Counted from the stretch's first letter, positions 1-9,255 are shown. The stretch: DNA of 64,000 nucleotides from Methylobacterium sp. J-026 (GCF_022829585.1 NZ_JAKSYC010000327.1:1-64000), one strand, 5' to 3'. Made by a program: numbers and translations. Notes: generated by a model from the sequence alone, not told the origin.

Positions 1-924
<924 letters not shown>

Positions 925-995
925 GGTTTGCCTCTTGTCGTTAGGTTGAACCCCAAGGCCGGAGCGGCCTCAAAGGGTCGGGACGGGTGATCCGA

Positions 996-1286
996 TCAGA
1001 GGGCGACGACGCCCATGATGTCGGATTCCTTCATGATCAGGAGGTCCTGACCGTCGATCTTGACCTCGGTGCCGGACCACTTGCCAAACAGGACGCGGTC
1101 GCCCTTCTTGACGTCCAGCGGGTTGATGCGGCCGGTCTCGTCGCGGGCGCCGGGGCCGACGGCGACGATCTCGCCCTCTTGCGGCTTCTCCTTGGCGGTG
1201 TCCGGGATGATGATGCCGCCCTTGGTCTTCTCCTCGCTCTCGATGCGACGGACGACCACGCGGTCGTGCAGCGGACGGAAGTTCAT
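996..1286 (-). CDS. groES: Co-chaperonin GroES (10 kDa)
   Basis: GroES is the heptameric lid of the GroEL folding chamber. The 96-residue product begins MNFRPLHDRVVVRRIESEEKT and shows the mobile loop (GGIIIPDTAKEKPQEGEIVAVGPG), the roof region, and the GTEVKIDGQDLLIMKE(S)DI tail typical of the family; length is normal. The start ATG at 1286 is preceded by a purine-rich stretch on the coding strand. It is the first gene of the groES-groEL operon and lies directly downstream of a CIRCE inverted repeat and a TTGACA-N17-TACCTC promoter, so HrcA repression and heat induction are expected. Confidence 0.98.
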   Translation of the reverse strand: MNFRPLHDRVVVRRIESEEKTKGGIIIPDTAKEKPQEGEIVAVGPGARDETGRINPLDVKKGDRVLFGKWSGTEVKIDGQDLLIMKESDIMGVVAL

Positions 1287-1356
1287 GAGCTGCCCTCTTG
1301 CTTCAGGTCTGAAGTTGGCGTTGATGCGGCCGCGAGGCCGCGTCCAAACCCGACTG

Positions 1357-1383
1357 TTAGCACTCTGTCTCGGCGAGTGCCAA
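1357..1383. promoter_or_regulatory. CIRCE operator (HrcA binding site)
   Basis: The inverted repeat TTAGCACTC-N9-GAGTGCCAA matches the CIRCE consensus (TTAGCACTC-N9-GAGTGCTAA) except for one base in the right arm. It lies between the candidate groESL promoter and the groES start codon, about 70 bases upstream of groES, the usual operator position for the HrcA repressor. HrcA itself is not in the window. Confidence 0.93.
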
Positions 1384-1393
1384 AGACCGCGGT

Positions 1394-1422
1394 GAGGTAG
1401 GCTCGGCGGCGTGTCGTGTCAA
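1394..1422 (-). promoter_or_regulatory. Candidate groESL promoter
   Basis: On the minus strand TTGACA (1422-1417) is followed after exactly 17 bases by TACCTC (1399-1394). Preceded by C it also reads CTTGACA, which fits the alphaproteobacterial heat-shock (RpoH) -35 element, so either RpoD or RpoH recognition is possible. CIRCE starts 10 bases downstream of the -10, overlapping the expected transcription start. The assignment rests on motif and position only. Confidence 0.6.
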
Positions 1423-1450
1423 GACGGTCGCACCCCCGCGCGACGGCGTG

Positions 1451-2482
1451 ATGGCGGGGCGGCCGCCCGTTCTTCCAGATGGATCCCATGCGCCGATGCT
1501 GAGCCTGCACGGACCCGAAGGCCCGCTGGCGATCGAGCCCGGCGGGCGCATTCCGGACGGGGCCGTCTGGCTCGACATGAACGATCCGACCCCGGAGGAG
1601 GCCGCCGCCGTGGAAGCGTCGACCGGGCTGCGCGTCCCGTCGCGGGCGGCTCTGGCGGAGGTCGAGAATTCGAGCCGCCTGCGCCGGGTGAAGGGCGGGC
1701 TCTCCCTCTCGACACCGATGATTACCTTCGAACGCAGCGACTCGCAGCTGAAGCCGCTGGGCCTCATGCTGACGAAGGACCACCTGGTCACCATCCGCTT
1801 CCACGAGTTGCGCAGCTTCGCCTCCGCGGCGAAGCGGATCGCCGAGGGTGACGGCAGCGTGACGCCGAGCGAGGTCTTCCTGGTCGTGCTGGAAGAACTC
1901 GTCGACAACCTCGCGGACGCGCTGGAGGACATGGCGACGGAACTCGACACGCTCTCGTCGCGGATCTTCGATTTCGATGTCCGCGGCCCCGAGCGGCGCC
2001 GGTTGGAAAGCCCGCCCCCGCGGCGCCGCGATCTGGCGCTGCGCCGGATCCTGCACGGGATCAGCCGCCGCGGGAAAGCGTTGGGGAAGATCCGCGCCAG
2101 CCTCCTCGGACTGGAGCGGATCGTCCCGTTCGTTTCAGCGGCTTGTGACGGGCTGGGCCTTCCCGAGGATGGCCGCTTCGAGACGATCAAACGGGATATC
2201 GAGTCCCTCGACGAGTTCGAGACGCGGCTGGCAGAAAACGTTCAATTTCTGCTCGACGCGGCACTAGGTCTTATCAACATCGAGCAGAACAATGTCTTCC
2301 GGGTGCTGACCGTCGTCTCGGTGGTCGGCGTGCCCCCGACCCTGATCGCGTCGATGTACGGCATGAATTTCAAGCACATGCCGGAATTGGACTGGACCTA
2401 CGGCTACCCCTACGCCCTGGCCCTCATTCTCGTGAGCGCGCTCGCGCCGATCATATATTTTCGGATGCGGGGCTGGTTTTGA
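1451..2482 (+). CDS. CorA-family divalent metal ion transporter
   Basis: Predicted inner-membrane channel of the CorA/ZntB family for Mg2+ or other divalent cations. The product (343 residues from ATG 1451; GTG 1448 and ATG 1496 are alternatives) has a large cytoplasmic alpha/beta and coiled helical domain, then the family hallmark YGMNFKHMPEL (GMN) at the end of the first transmembrane helix and a second helix near the C-terminus (ALALILVSALAPIIYF) followed by a short basic tail. Two terminal helices with a GMN loop define the family; the ion specificity cannot be read from sequence. It is transcribed divergently from groES, whose promoter lies in the shared upstream region. No convincing ribosome-binding site decides between the starts. 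Confidence 0.88.
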   Translation: MAGRPPVLPDGSHAPMLSLHGPEGPLAIEPGGRIPDGAVWLDMNDPTPEEAAAVEASTGLRVPSRAALAEVENSSRLRRVKGGLSLSTPMITFERSDSQLKPLGLMLTKDHLVTIRFHELRSFASAAKRIAEGDGSVTPSEVFLVVLEELVDNLADALEDMATELDTLSSRIFDFDVRGPERRRLESPPPRRRDLALRRILHGISRRGKALGKIRASLLGLERIVPFVSAACDGLGLPEDGRFETIKRDIESLDEFETRLAENVQFLLDAALGLINIEQNNVFRVLTVVSVVGVPPTLIASMYGMNFKHMPELDWTYGYPYALALILVSALAPIIYFRMRGWF

Positions 2483-2639
2483 TACTATAATTTTCGAGAT
2501 GTTTTTATTATTCGCTATCAATAATACTGAAGTAATGACTCTATATAATACTGTTTTCGATTGATATCAGCACCGTATTATAGAACTCAAATGGTGATAC
2601 CAAAATTCAATTTAGGATTAGGATTGGATTAACGCGTCC
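2483..2639. other. AT-rich intergenic spacer
   Basis: About 157 bases of strikingly AT-rich DNA (long A/T runs around 2490-2600) between corA and the chemoreceptor, in a window otherwise near 70% GC. No ORF, tRNA or clear hairpin is visible. It probably holds the chemoreceptor promoter; the base composition, continuing into the first 200 bases of that gene, hints at transferred DNA. Confidence 0.5.
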
Positions 2640-4136
2640 ATGGTTTTGAAAGATGCATCACAAGCGGGTGCAGCCATGTTCAAGCGGACGACCTACAGCG
2701 AATCTCAGGCCAAGATCGATGCGCTCAATCGGTCATTGGCAATTATTGAATTCAATATGGATGGTCACGTCACAAGTGCGAACGAAAACTTCTTGAAATT
2801 GATGAAATACGCGCTCGACGAAATCATCAAGAAGCACCATTCGATCTTCGTCGATGATGCGTCCGTCAAATCGGATGACTACGCGGCCTTCTGGGCGAAG
2901 CTGAGGTCCGGTGAATACGTCACCGGCGAATTCCTCAGGCTCGACAAGGAGAAGCACCCTGTCTGGCTCGAGGCGACGTACAATCCGATCCTGGATGCCA
3001 GCGGCAAGCCCGTGAAGGTCATCAAGTTCGCCAGCGACATCTCGGTGAAGAAGAACCAGATCGACCGGCTGATGTCGATGATCGACAACATGCCCGTGGC
3101 GGTGATGACCGCCGATCCGCGCGACAACTTCCGGATCAATTACCTGAATACGACCTCGCGCCGTACCCTCGGTCCGCTCGAGCAACATCTCCCGATCAAG
3201 GTCGATGAGATGCTCGAACATTCGTTCGACGTGTTTCACAAGAACCCCCGCCACCAGCGCTCGATGCTGGCCGATGCCAGCCGCCTCCCGCACCGCACCA
3301 AGATCAAGGTCGGGCCGGAGACGCTGGACCTGCAGGTCACCGCGGTCAACGACGAGAAGGGGAACTACATCGGACCGATGCTGACCTGGTCGGTGGTGTC
3401 GGCCCAGGTCCACATGGCCTCCGAGGTCAACCGGGTGGTCGCGGCGGTCGGATCGGCGATCGAGGAGATGCAGCAATCGGCAGAGGGGCTCACGCAGTCG
3501 GCCAATTCCGCCCGACAGAGGGCCACCTCCGTGGCCGCGACCTCGGAGCAGATGAACAATGCCATCCAGGAGATCTCCGGGCAGGTCGGGCGGGTCTCAG
3601 AGCGGGCGCAGCAGATCGCCACCCAGGCCGGGACCACCGACGCGACGATGCGGCAGCTGGCCGAGAATGCCCGGAAGGTCGACGCGGTGGTGGGCATGAT
3701 CAAGTCGATCGCCGACCAGACCAACCTTCTGGCGCTGAACGCGACCATCGAGGCTGCGCGCGCCGGCGCGGCCGGCCGCGGCTTCGCGGTGGTGGCCAGC
3801 GAGGTCAAGGCGCTGGCCGAGCAGACCGCCAAGGCGACCGGCGAGATCACCCAGCAGGTCTCGGCGATTCAGAGCACGACCGGCGAAGCGGTCGGCGCCA
3901 TCGAGATGATCACCGCGGCCGTCGGCGAGCTGTCCAAGCTGACCCTGGCGATGGCGAGCGCTGTCGAGGAACAGGCGGTCTCGACCCACGAGATGTCGGG
4001 CAATATCGGCGGCGTCTCACAGGCGGCCAACGCGACCGGCCAGTTCGCCGAGGCGGTCCGGGGCATCGCCGGAAGCCTGGCGGACCACTCGTCGAGCCTG
4101 TCGGAGAGCGTGAACCGCTTCATGACGGCGAACTGA
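2640..4136 (+). CDS. Soluble methyl-accepting chemotaxis protein with two PAS domains
   Basis: Predicted cytoplasmic chemoreceptor that signals to CheA/CheW. The 498-residue product has no transmembrane segment. Residues about 30-130 form a PAS domain of the chemoreceptor type (SANENFLKLMKY, then a PAC-like VWLEATYNPILDASGKPVKV), residues about 140-245 a second PAS-like domain (NMPVAVMTADP), and the remainder the long coiled-coil signalling domain with the conserved hairpin DQTNLLALNATIEAARAG around residues 355-375. The ligand or cofactor of the PAS domains (haem, flavin or none) is not evident. Starts at 2640 and 2676 (MFKRTTYSE) are both possible, neither with a strong ribosome-binding site. 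The 5' end is AT-richer than the rest, matching the spacer upstream. Confidence 0.92.
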   Translation: MVLKDASQAGAAMFKRTTYSESQAKIDALNRSLAIIEFNMDGHVTSANENFLKLMKYALDEIIKKHHSIFVDDASVKSDDYAAFWAKLRSGEYVTGEFLRLDKEKHPVWLEATYNPILDASGKPVKVIKFASDISVKKNQIDRLMSMIDNMPVAVMTADPRDNFRINYLNTTSRRTLGPLEQHLPIKVDEMLEHSFDVFHKNPRHQRSMLADASRLPHRTKIKVGPETLDLQVTAVNDEKGNYIGPMLTWSVVSAQVHMASEVNRVVAAVGSAIEEMQQSAEGLTQSANSARQRATSVAATSEQMNNAIQEISGQVGRVSERAQQIATQAGTTDATMRQLAENARKVDAVVGMIKSIADQTNLLALNATIEAARAGAAGRGFAVVASEVKALAEQTAKATGEITQQVSAIQSTTGEAVGAIEMITAAVGELSKLTLAMASAVEEQAVSTHEMSGNIGGVSQAANATGQFAEAVRGIAGSLADHSSSLSESVNRFMTAN

Positions 4137-4170
4137 TCCGATCGATCGGACGACGCGAACCGCTGCAGGC

Positions 4171-4884
4171 TCAGTCCCGGGCGAGCTGTGCCCGTCCAAT
4201 GGCGAAGACCCGCCCGTCTCCCAGGAGGTGGGCGGTGAAACCCTTCGGGAACAGGCCTTCGATGGCCCTGTCGCGGACGTTGAGGCCCCCCGCATAGGCG
4301 CCGAAGGCCGGCATCACCACGCGGCTGCCGTCGGTGACGAAGCAGCGGCGGCGGACCGCGCGGCCGCGCATCGCGACCTTGCCGCAGGGATGGAGGTGCC
4401 CGGCGATCTCCCCGGGCGCGTCGCCTGGGCTCGGCTCGTGGCGCAGGACCAGGCCGCCCAGTGTCAGCGCGTCGGCGTAGCGGCCGCCGACCCCCTGGCT
4501 GATTGCGGCATCGTGATTGCCGGCGATCCAGACCCAGTCCCTGCCGTCCTGGAGCGCCGCCACCATGGCCCGGTCACCGGGCTCCATGCGCTCGGGTCCG
4601 CGGGCATCGTGGAATGAATCCCCGAGGGCAACGACCCGGGCGGGTTCGTGGCGCGCCACCGCCTCGTGCAGGCAGGCGAGCGTCTCGCGGGTGTCGTAGG
4701 GCGGCAGGAACTGGCCGGAGCGGGCCGCGTAGGACGAGCCCTTCTCCAGATGCAGATCGGACACGATCAGCGTCCGGTGCTCCGGCAGCCAGAGGCCGCC
4801 GCACAGGTCGAGCACCAGGGTCTCGCCCGCGAGGTGCAGAGTCGGGTGCTTGTGAGTCTTCTCGAGTTTCAGGCCGGCCGCCAA
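4171..4884 (-). CDS. pdeM: Ligase-associated DNA damage response endonuclease PdeM (metallophosphoesterase)
   Basis: A 237-residue calcineurin-like phosphoesterase. Metal-binding motifs are in canonical order: SDLHLEKG (about residue 42), GDSFHD (about 88), GNHD (about 118), and the C-terminal GHLHP (about 160). These residues coordinate two metal ions that hydrolyse phosphodiesters. PdeM genes are known to sit beside an Lhr-like helicase, an exonuclease and an ATP-dependent ligase in a predicted DNA repair cluster; here the helicase is immediately upstream on the same strand with a 41-base gap, which supports the subfamily call. Ligase and exonuclease are not in the window. A role in DNA end processing is inferred from this association. 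Confidence 0.9.
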   Translation of the reverse strand: MAAGLKLEKTHKHPTLHLAGETLVLDLCGGLWLPEHRTLIVSDLHLEKGSSYAARSGQFLPPYDTRETLACLHEAVARHEPARVVALGDSFHDARGPERMEPGDRAMVAALQDGRDWVWIAGNHDAAISQGVGGRYADALTLGGLVLRHEPSPGDAPGEIAGHLHPCGKVAMRGRAVRRRCFVTDGSRVVMPAFGAYAGGLNVRDRAIEGLFPKGFTAHLLGDGRVFAIGRAQLARD

Positions 4885-4925
4885 GATCGCATCCTCGGTG
4901 TCGTCGGGGGAGGGCGGATCGACCG

Positions 4926-7610
4926 TCAGGACAGGGCCTCTTGAAGAAGCTCCGCCTCGGCCTCGGCCAGGATCTCGTCGGCGCCCTCGCCGTAGACCCG
5001 CTCACGCCCGATCTCGAGCATCACGGATACGGAGAGCGGCGAGACCCGGTCGAGAGACCTGTACGTGATTCGCCCCCGGATGCGCTCTAGCATCATGCCG
5101 AGGCGCCTCACGTCGAGGAGTCCGGTTGCCGCATCCTGCCGCGCGGCGCGGAGCAGGAGATGGTCGGGCTGGTGCTTGCGCAGCACGTCGTAGATCAGGT
5201 CAGTGGAGATCGTGACCTGGCGCCCGGACTTCTTCAGCCCGGGATGGTGGCGCTCGATCAGCCCGGCGATCACCGCGCATTGTCGGAAGGTGCGCTTCAT
5301 CATCGCCGACTCGTCGAGCCAGGCTTCCAGGTCGTCACCCAGCATGTCGACGGCGAACAGGTCGCCGATGAAGTCCGGATCGAGGGCGGCGCGCTCGGAC
5401 ACGTCACGGGTCGTCCAGATGGCGATGCCGTAATCGTTGGCCGCGAAACCGAGGGGGCGCAGGCCGTCGCGCTCCAGCCGCCGGGTGAGCAGCATGCCGA
5501 GGGTCTGGTGGGCAAGCCGGCCCTCGAACGGAAACGCCGTCAGATAGTGCCGCTTGCCCCGGGGAAAGGTCTCGACCAGGAGATCCTGCTCCCCCGGGAG
5601 CACCGAGCGGCGGCGCTGCTGCAGCAGATACGCGCCGATCTGCTCCGGCAGGCGGTCCCATTCGGACGGGTCGGCGATCAGCGCCCGGACCCGCGCAGCC
5701 AGGAAGGTCGAGAGCGGGAATTTCGCCCCCGCGTAGGACGGGATCGCCGGGTCTGTACCGGGCGGCGCGCGGGTCACGAGGCACTCGTCCTCTGCGAGCC
5801 CCTCGAAGCGCAGGGTCTCCCCGGCAAACAGGAAGGTGTCGCCCACCGTCAGGGTCTCGGCGAACTCGTCCTCGATCTCGCCCAGCACCCGGCCGGACTT
5901 GGGCAGGACCGTTCCGGGCTTGCCCCGCAGGCTCCGGCCGAGGCGCACCCGCACCCGCGCCGCCTCGACGATGGTGCCGACATTCATCCGATAGGCCTGG
6001 GCGGTGCGGGCGTCGCGCACCCGCCACAGCCCGTCCGGACCGCGCAGGATCTTGGCGAAGCGCTCGTAGGCACGCAGGGCGTAGCCGCCGGTGGCGACGT
6101 AATCGATTACCTGCTCGAAGGATTCCCAGGTCAGCCCGGCATAGGGCGTGGCCGAGACGATCTCGTCGTAGAGATCCAGCGGATCGAAGGCGTCGGCGCA
6201 GGCCATGCCGAGAACGTGCTGGGCGAGCACGTCGAGGGCGCCCCGGCGGGCGTCGGGGGTGTCCTGCGCGGCCTCCTCGACGGCGTCCAGCGCCGCTTGG
6301 CATTCCAGCATCTCGAAGCGGTTGCCCGGGACGAGATAGGCCTTCGAGGGCTCGTCCATCCGGTGGTTGGCCCGGCCGATCCGCTGCATGATCCGGCTCG
6401 CCCCCTTCGGCGCGCCGACATTGACCACGAGGTCGACGTCGCCCCAGTCGATGCCGAGATCGAGGGTCGCGGTGCAGACGATCGCCCGCAATTGCCCCGC
6501 CGCCATGGCGGCCTCGACCCGGCGGCGCTGCTGCGCGTCGAGCGAGCCGTGGTGGATCGCGATCGGCAGGGCGTCCTCGTTGAGCCGCCACAGCTCCTGG
6601 AACGTGTATTCTGCCTGGAGGCGGGTGTTAACGAAGACCAGCGTGGTGCGGTGGTCTTTGATCAGCGCGTAGATCGCCGGCATGGAGTGCCAGGCGGTGT
6701 GGCCGGAGATCGGCAGCGCCCGGCCGAGGTCGAGCATGCGCAGATCCGCCCGCGCGCCGCCGGCCACGGTGACGAGGTCGGCCATGGGCGCCGCGGTTTT
6801 CCCTCCCCCCTCTGCGGGGGAGGGTGGGCCGGCCGCCAGGCCAGCTCGGGAGGGGGGAGCGACGCTGCAAGACATCGCGCGACTGCCATGAAGGCTTTCG
6901 CCCGTTCCGGACGCCGGGTTCCCCTCTCCCCCCCTGCTGCGCGGAATACCCTCCCCCGCGGAGGGGGGAGGGGGAAGCGGGCCCTGCGGCACCAGATACT
7001 TCCGCAATTCGTCCGGCTCGCGCACGGTCGCCGAGAGCCCGATCGCCGAGAGCCCCGGGCTCAGGCGGTGCAGCCGCGCCAGCGCCAGCGACAGGAGATC
7101 GCCGCGCTTGGAGGTCACGAGCGCGTGGAGCTCGTCGAGGATCACGCAGCGCAGGCCCGCGAAGAACGCCGCGGCCTCGCGGTGGGCGATCAGCAGCGCC
7201 AGCTGCTCGGGCGTGGTCAGCAGGATGTCGGGGGGGCGGCTGATCTGCCGGGTCCGCTTATGCGCGGGCGTGTCGCCGGTGCGGGTCTCGACGCGCACCG
7301 GCAACGCCATCTCGGCGATGGGCGCGTCGAGGTTGCGGGCGATGTCGACGGCGAGCGCCTTGAGCGGCGAGACGTAGAGGGTGTGCAGCCCCTTCGGGAC
7401 CAACTTCTGCCGCCCACGCTCCGAGAGTTCGACGAGGCTCGGCAGGAATCCCGCCAGGGTCTTTCCGGCGCCGGTCGGCGCCACCAGCAGGGCCGAGCGG
7501 CCGGTCCCGGCGATCCGCAGGAGTTCGAGCTGGTGCGGCCGGGGCGCCCAGCCGCGCGTCGCGAACCAGGCCCGGAACCGCTCCGGCAGGACCGCGGACG
7601 GATCGCTCAG
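4926..7610 (-). CDS. Ligase-associated DNA damage response DEXH-box helicase (Lhr-like), with an in-frame repeat insertion
   Basis: Superfamily 2 DNA helicase of the Lhr type. Walker A (APTGAGKT), DEXH box (LDELHAL), the SAT motif (GLSATV) and motif VI (QRIGRANHRM) are present, followed by the winged-helix and Lhr C-terminal domains. Homology continues upstream of the first GTG (7484): residues such as FRAWFATRGWAPRPHQLELL are clearly helicase N-terminus, but no ATG, GTG or TTG occurs between 7484 and the in-frame stop at 7634-7632. I therefore place the start at CTG 7610, which overlaps the TGA of the upstream hydrolase gene (CTGA), giving 894 residues. Residues about 210-270 derive from a palindromic repeat and do not fit the family; without them the length (about 830) is normal. 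The gene precedes pdeM. Confidence 0.88.
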   Translation of the reverse strand: MSDPSAVLPERFRAWFATRGWAPRPHQLELLRIAGTGRSALLVAPTGAGKTLAGFLPSLVELSERGRQKLVPKGLHTLYVSPLKALAVDIARNLDAPIAEMALPVRVETRTGDTPAHKRTRQISRPPDILLTTPEQLALLIAHREAAAFFAGLRCVILDELHALVTSKRGDLLSLALARLHRLSPGLSAIGLSATVREPDELRKYLVPQGPLPPPPSAGEGIPRSRGGEGNPASGTGESLHGSRAMSCSVAPPSRAGLAAGPPSPAEGGGKTAAPMADLVTVAGGARADLRMLDLGRALPISGHTAWHSMPAIYALIKDHRTTLVFVNTRLQAEYTFQELWRLNEDALPIAIHHGSLDAQQRRRVEAAMAAGQLRAIVCTATLDLGIDWGDVDLVVNVGAPKGASRIMQRIGRANHRMDEPSKAYLVPGNRFEMLECQAALDAVEEAAQDTPDARRGALDVLAQHVLGMACADAFDPLDLYDEIVSATPYAGLTWESFEQVIDYVATGGYALRAYERFAKILRGPDGLWRVRDARTAQAYRMNVGTIVEAARVRVRLGRSLRGKPGTVLPKSGRVLGEIEDEFAETLTVGDTFLFAGETLRFEGLAEDECLVTRAPPGTDPAIPSYAGAKFPLSTFLAARVRALIADPSEWDRLPEQIGAYLLQQRRRSVLPGEQDLLVETFPRGKRHYLTAFPFEGRLAHQTLGMLLTRRLERDGLRPLGFAANDYGIAIWTTRDVSERAALDPDFIGDLFAVDMLGDDLEAWLDESAMMKRTFRQCAVIAGLIERHHPGLKKSGRQVTISTDLIYDVLRKHQPDHLLLRAARQDAATGLLDVRRLGMMLERIRGRITYRSLDRVSPLSVSVMLEIGRERVYGEGADEILAEAEAELLQEALS
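6801..6972. repeat. Palindrome-flanked repeat element inserted inside the helicase gene
   Basis: Two GC-rich hairpins of nearly the same sequence flank a roughly 120-base core: CCCTCCCCCC-tctg-CGGGGGAGGG-like palindromes at 6801-6824 and 6949-6972. A related hairpin occurs at 21672-21702. The whole unit is in frame with the helicase and encodes a Pro/Gly/Ser/Glu-rich stretch without resemblance to the flanking helicase sequence. This looks like a non-autonomous dispersed palindromic element translated as a linker. No transposase or target duplication was identified. Confidence 0.75.
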
Positions 7611-8563
7611 GCGAGCGCCATCAGGAAGCGGTCAATCAGTTCCAGGGCTCGCTCGCTCATGGGGCCCGCGTAGCGGGCGAAGACATGGCAGCCGCCGGGA
7701 TAGATCGCCGTGTGCCCGCCATTGCCCGCCGCGGCCCAGCGCGCCGACATGTACAGGGTGTCGTCGAGGAGCGGATCGGCGGTCCCGATGGTGAACAGGG
7801 CGGGCGGAAGACCCTTCAGGTCCGCGTAGATCGGCGACACGTCCGGCCGGCGCCGGTCGATGCCCTCACGGACGTAGCCATCGGCGAATCGGGTGAGGTC
7901 GCGGGTGTTGACCACCAGGCGCTCCTCGCCCCAGTTGCGCACCGACGGGGTCAGACCGAGGTCGAAGAAGCCGGCATTGAGGTTCGCGCCCCGGAAGGCC
8001 CGCGGCAGGCCGTGCTGGTCGCGCAGCCGCAGCAGCACCATCACGGCCAGATGCGCCCCCACCGACTCGCCGCCGATCGTCAGCGCATGGACCCCGAACT
8101 CGGCCTTGCCGGGCCCCGCCAGCCACAGGGCCGCGGCCTCACAGTCGAGGAGGGCGGCCGGGTAGGGGTGCTCGGGTGCCAGGCGGTATTCCACCGACAG
8201 GACGACGAAGCCGCAGGCGTCGGCGATGCGTTCGAGCCAGGGATCCTGCTCGTCCGCGGAGCCCCAGACCCATCCGCCGCGGTGGATGTGGAGATAGGCG
8301 CCGCGCAGCTTCGCACCCGGCTTTGGGCGGATCACCCGCAGCTTGAGCGGGCCGCCGGGACCGTCGATGGTCAGCCACTCGGCCCGGGCGCTGTTCGGCA
8401 TCGCGGGCGCGGCCTTGGTCCCTGCCCGGCGCCGGGCGCGCACTTCGGCGATCGGCAGCGACCAGGGATCGGGCAGCGCGGCGTGGGCGGCGACGATCTC
8501 GGCATTGAGCCGGAGCGTCTCGGGATCGATCGTCGCCGGGTCGAAGAGGGCGTGGTCGATCAT
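7607..8563 (-). CDS. Alpha/beta hydrolase (HSL/esterase family)
   Basis: A 318-residue esterase or lipase-like enzyme. The oxyanion-hole motif is HIHRGGWVWG (an HRGG variant of the HGGG seen in hormone-sensitive-lipase relatives), the nucleophile elbow is GGESVGAH, and acid and base are likely in GTADPLLDD and GGCHVF near the C-terminus, giving a Ser-Asp-His triad. The substrate is unknown. Its stop codon overlaps the proposed CTG start of the DNA helicase downstream, suggesting translational coupling although no functional link is obvious. The start ATG at 8563 gives a normal family length. Confidence 0.88.
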   Translation of the reverse strand: MIDHALFDPATIDPETLRLNAEIVAAHAALPDPWSLPIAEVRARRRAGTKAAPAMPNSARAEWLTIDGPGGPLKLRVIRPKPGAKLRGAYLHIHRGGWVWGSADEQDPWLERIADACGFVVLSVEYRLAPEHPYPAALLDCEAAALWLAGPGKAEFGVHALTIGGESVGAHLAVMVLLRLRDQHGLPRAFRGANLNAGFFDLGLTPSVRNWGEERLVVNTRDLTRFADGYVREGIDRRRPDVSPIYADLKGLPPALFTIGTADPLLDDTLYMSARWAAAGNGGHTAIYPGGCHVFARYAGPMSERALELIDRFLMALA

Positions 8564-8843
8564 CGTGCGTCTGGTCCCGTCGGCACTCGAAGCCTCTCAC
8601 GAAACGTCCGGGATCCGGAAATCGCCCCCTGGCCCGGGCGGGACAACGGGAATTCGGCGCCGGCTCCCTCCGTCGCCGAGTCCGACATCTTGGCGAGATC
8701 GACGCCGGTTGCCATCTCGGGTTGGCGGCAGAACCCTGCCAACGCCCGATCGGCCCTCGGGTTTCGACGCGGTGTGGTGTCCCGGCCACGGTTCCGCCCG
8801 CTTCATCCCCGATCCCCGCGGCACGACTTTTCACGAGGGTACG

Positions 8844-9200
8844 ATGCTCGTCGATCACCAGCGGCGCCCACCGGGCTACGGGCAGGATGCACCGCCGCCG
8901 GGCGGTGTCTACGGGGCGGAGCCTTCTCGACCCCGGGACTCGGCCTTGCGGCGCTTCCTGGGCGGCTCCCCGGCCGGCGTGTTCCTGCGCCTGTTGCTCC
9001 TGTCGGTGCTGGTCGGCGCCTTCATGTCGATGCTCGGCCTGACGCCCGGGCGCCTGTTCTGGCGCCTGTACGATTCGGCGCGGGCGCTGTTGGAGATCGG
9101 CCTGGCATCGCTGCACGATTTCGGCGGCTGGATCGTCGCCGGGGCGATCGTTGTCGTGCCGCTCTGGCTGATCGCGCGGCTCTTCGCCGTCTCGCGCTGA
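8844..9200 (+). CDS. DUF6460-family small membrane protein
   Basis: A 118-residue protein with a proline/glycine-rich cytoplasmic N-terminus (about 35 residues) and two hydrophobic helices (FLRLLLLSVLVGAFMSMLG and IVAGAIVVVPLWLIARLF), separated by a short amphipathic region. The pattern FLGGSP-x-VFLRLLLLSVLVGA followed by LFWRLYD matches the DUF6460 family I recall from Hyphomicrobiales; its function is unknown. The ATG at 8844 has a purine-rich site (GAGGG) 7 bases upstream and excludes the long unrelated in-frame extension. It is followed 55 bases later by the MATE exporter. Confidence 0.7.
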   Translation: MLVDHQRRPPGYGQDAPPPGGVYGAEPSRPRDSALRRFLGGSPAGVFLRLLLLSVLVGAFMSMLGLTPGRLFWRLYDSARALLEIGLASLHDFGGWIVAGAIVVVPLWLIARLFAVSR

Positions 9201-9255
9201 CCGACCGTCCGCCGGCGCGGGTTCACGAATCGTTCGCGACCGCTAAGCTGATGGC

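Noticed and set aside
5160..7673. 837-codon plus-strand ORF opposite the helicase
   Set aside because: It is antisense to the conserved helicase, rich in Arg/Gly/Pro/His as expected from GC-rich shadow frames, with no recognisable motif.
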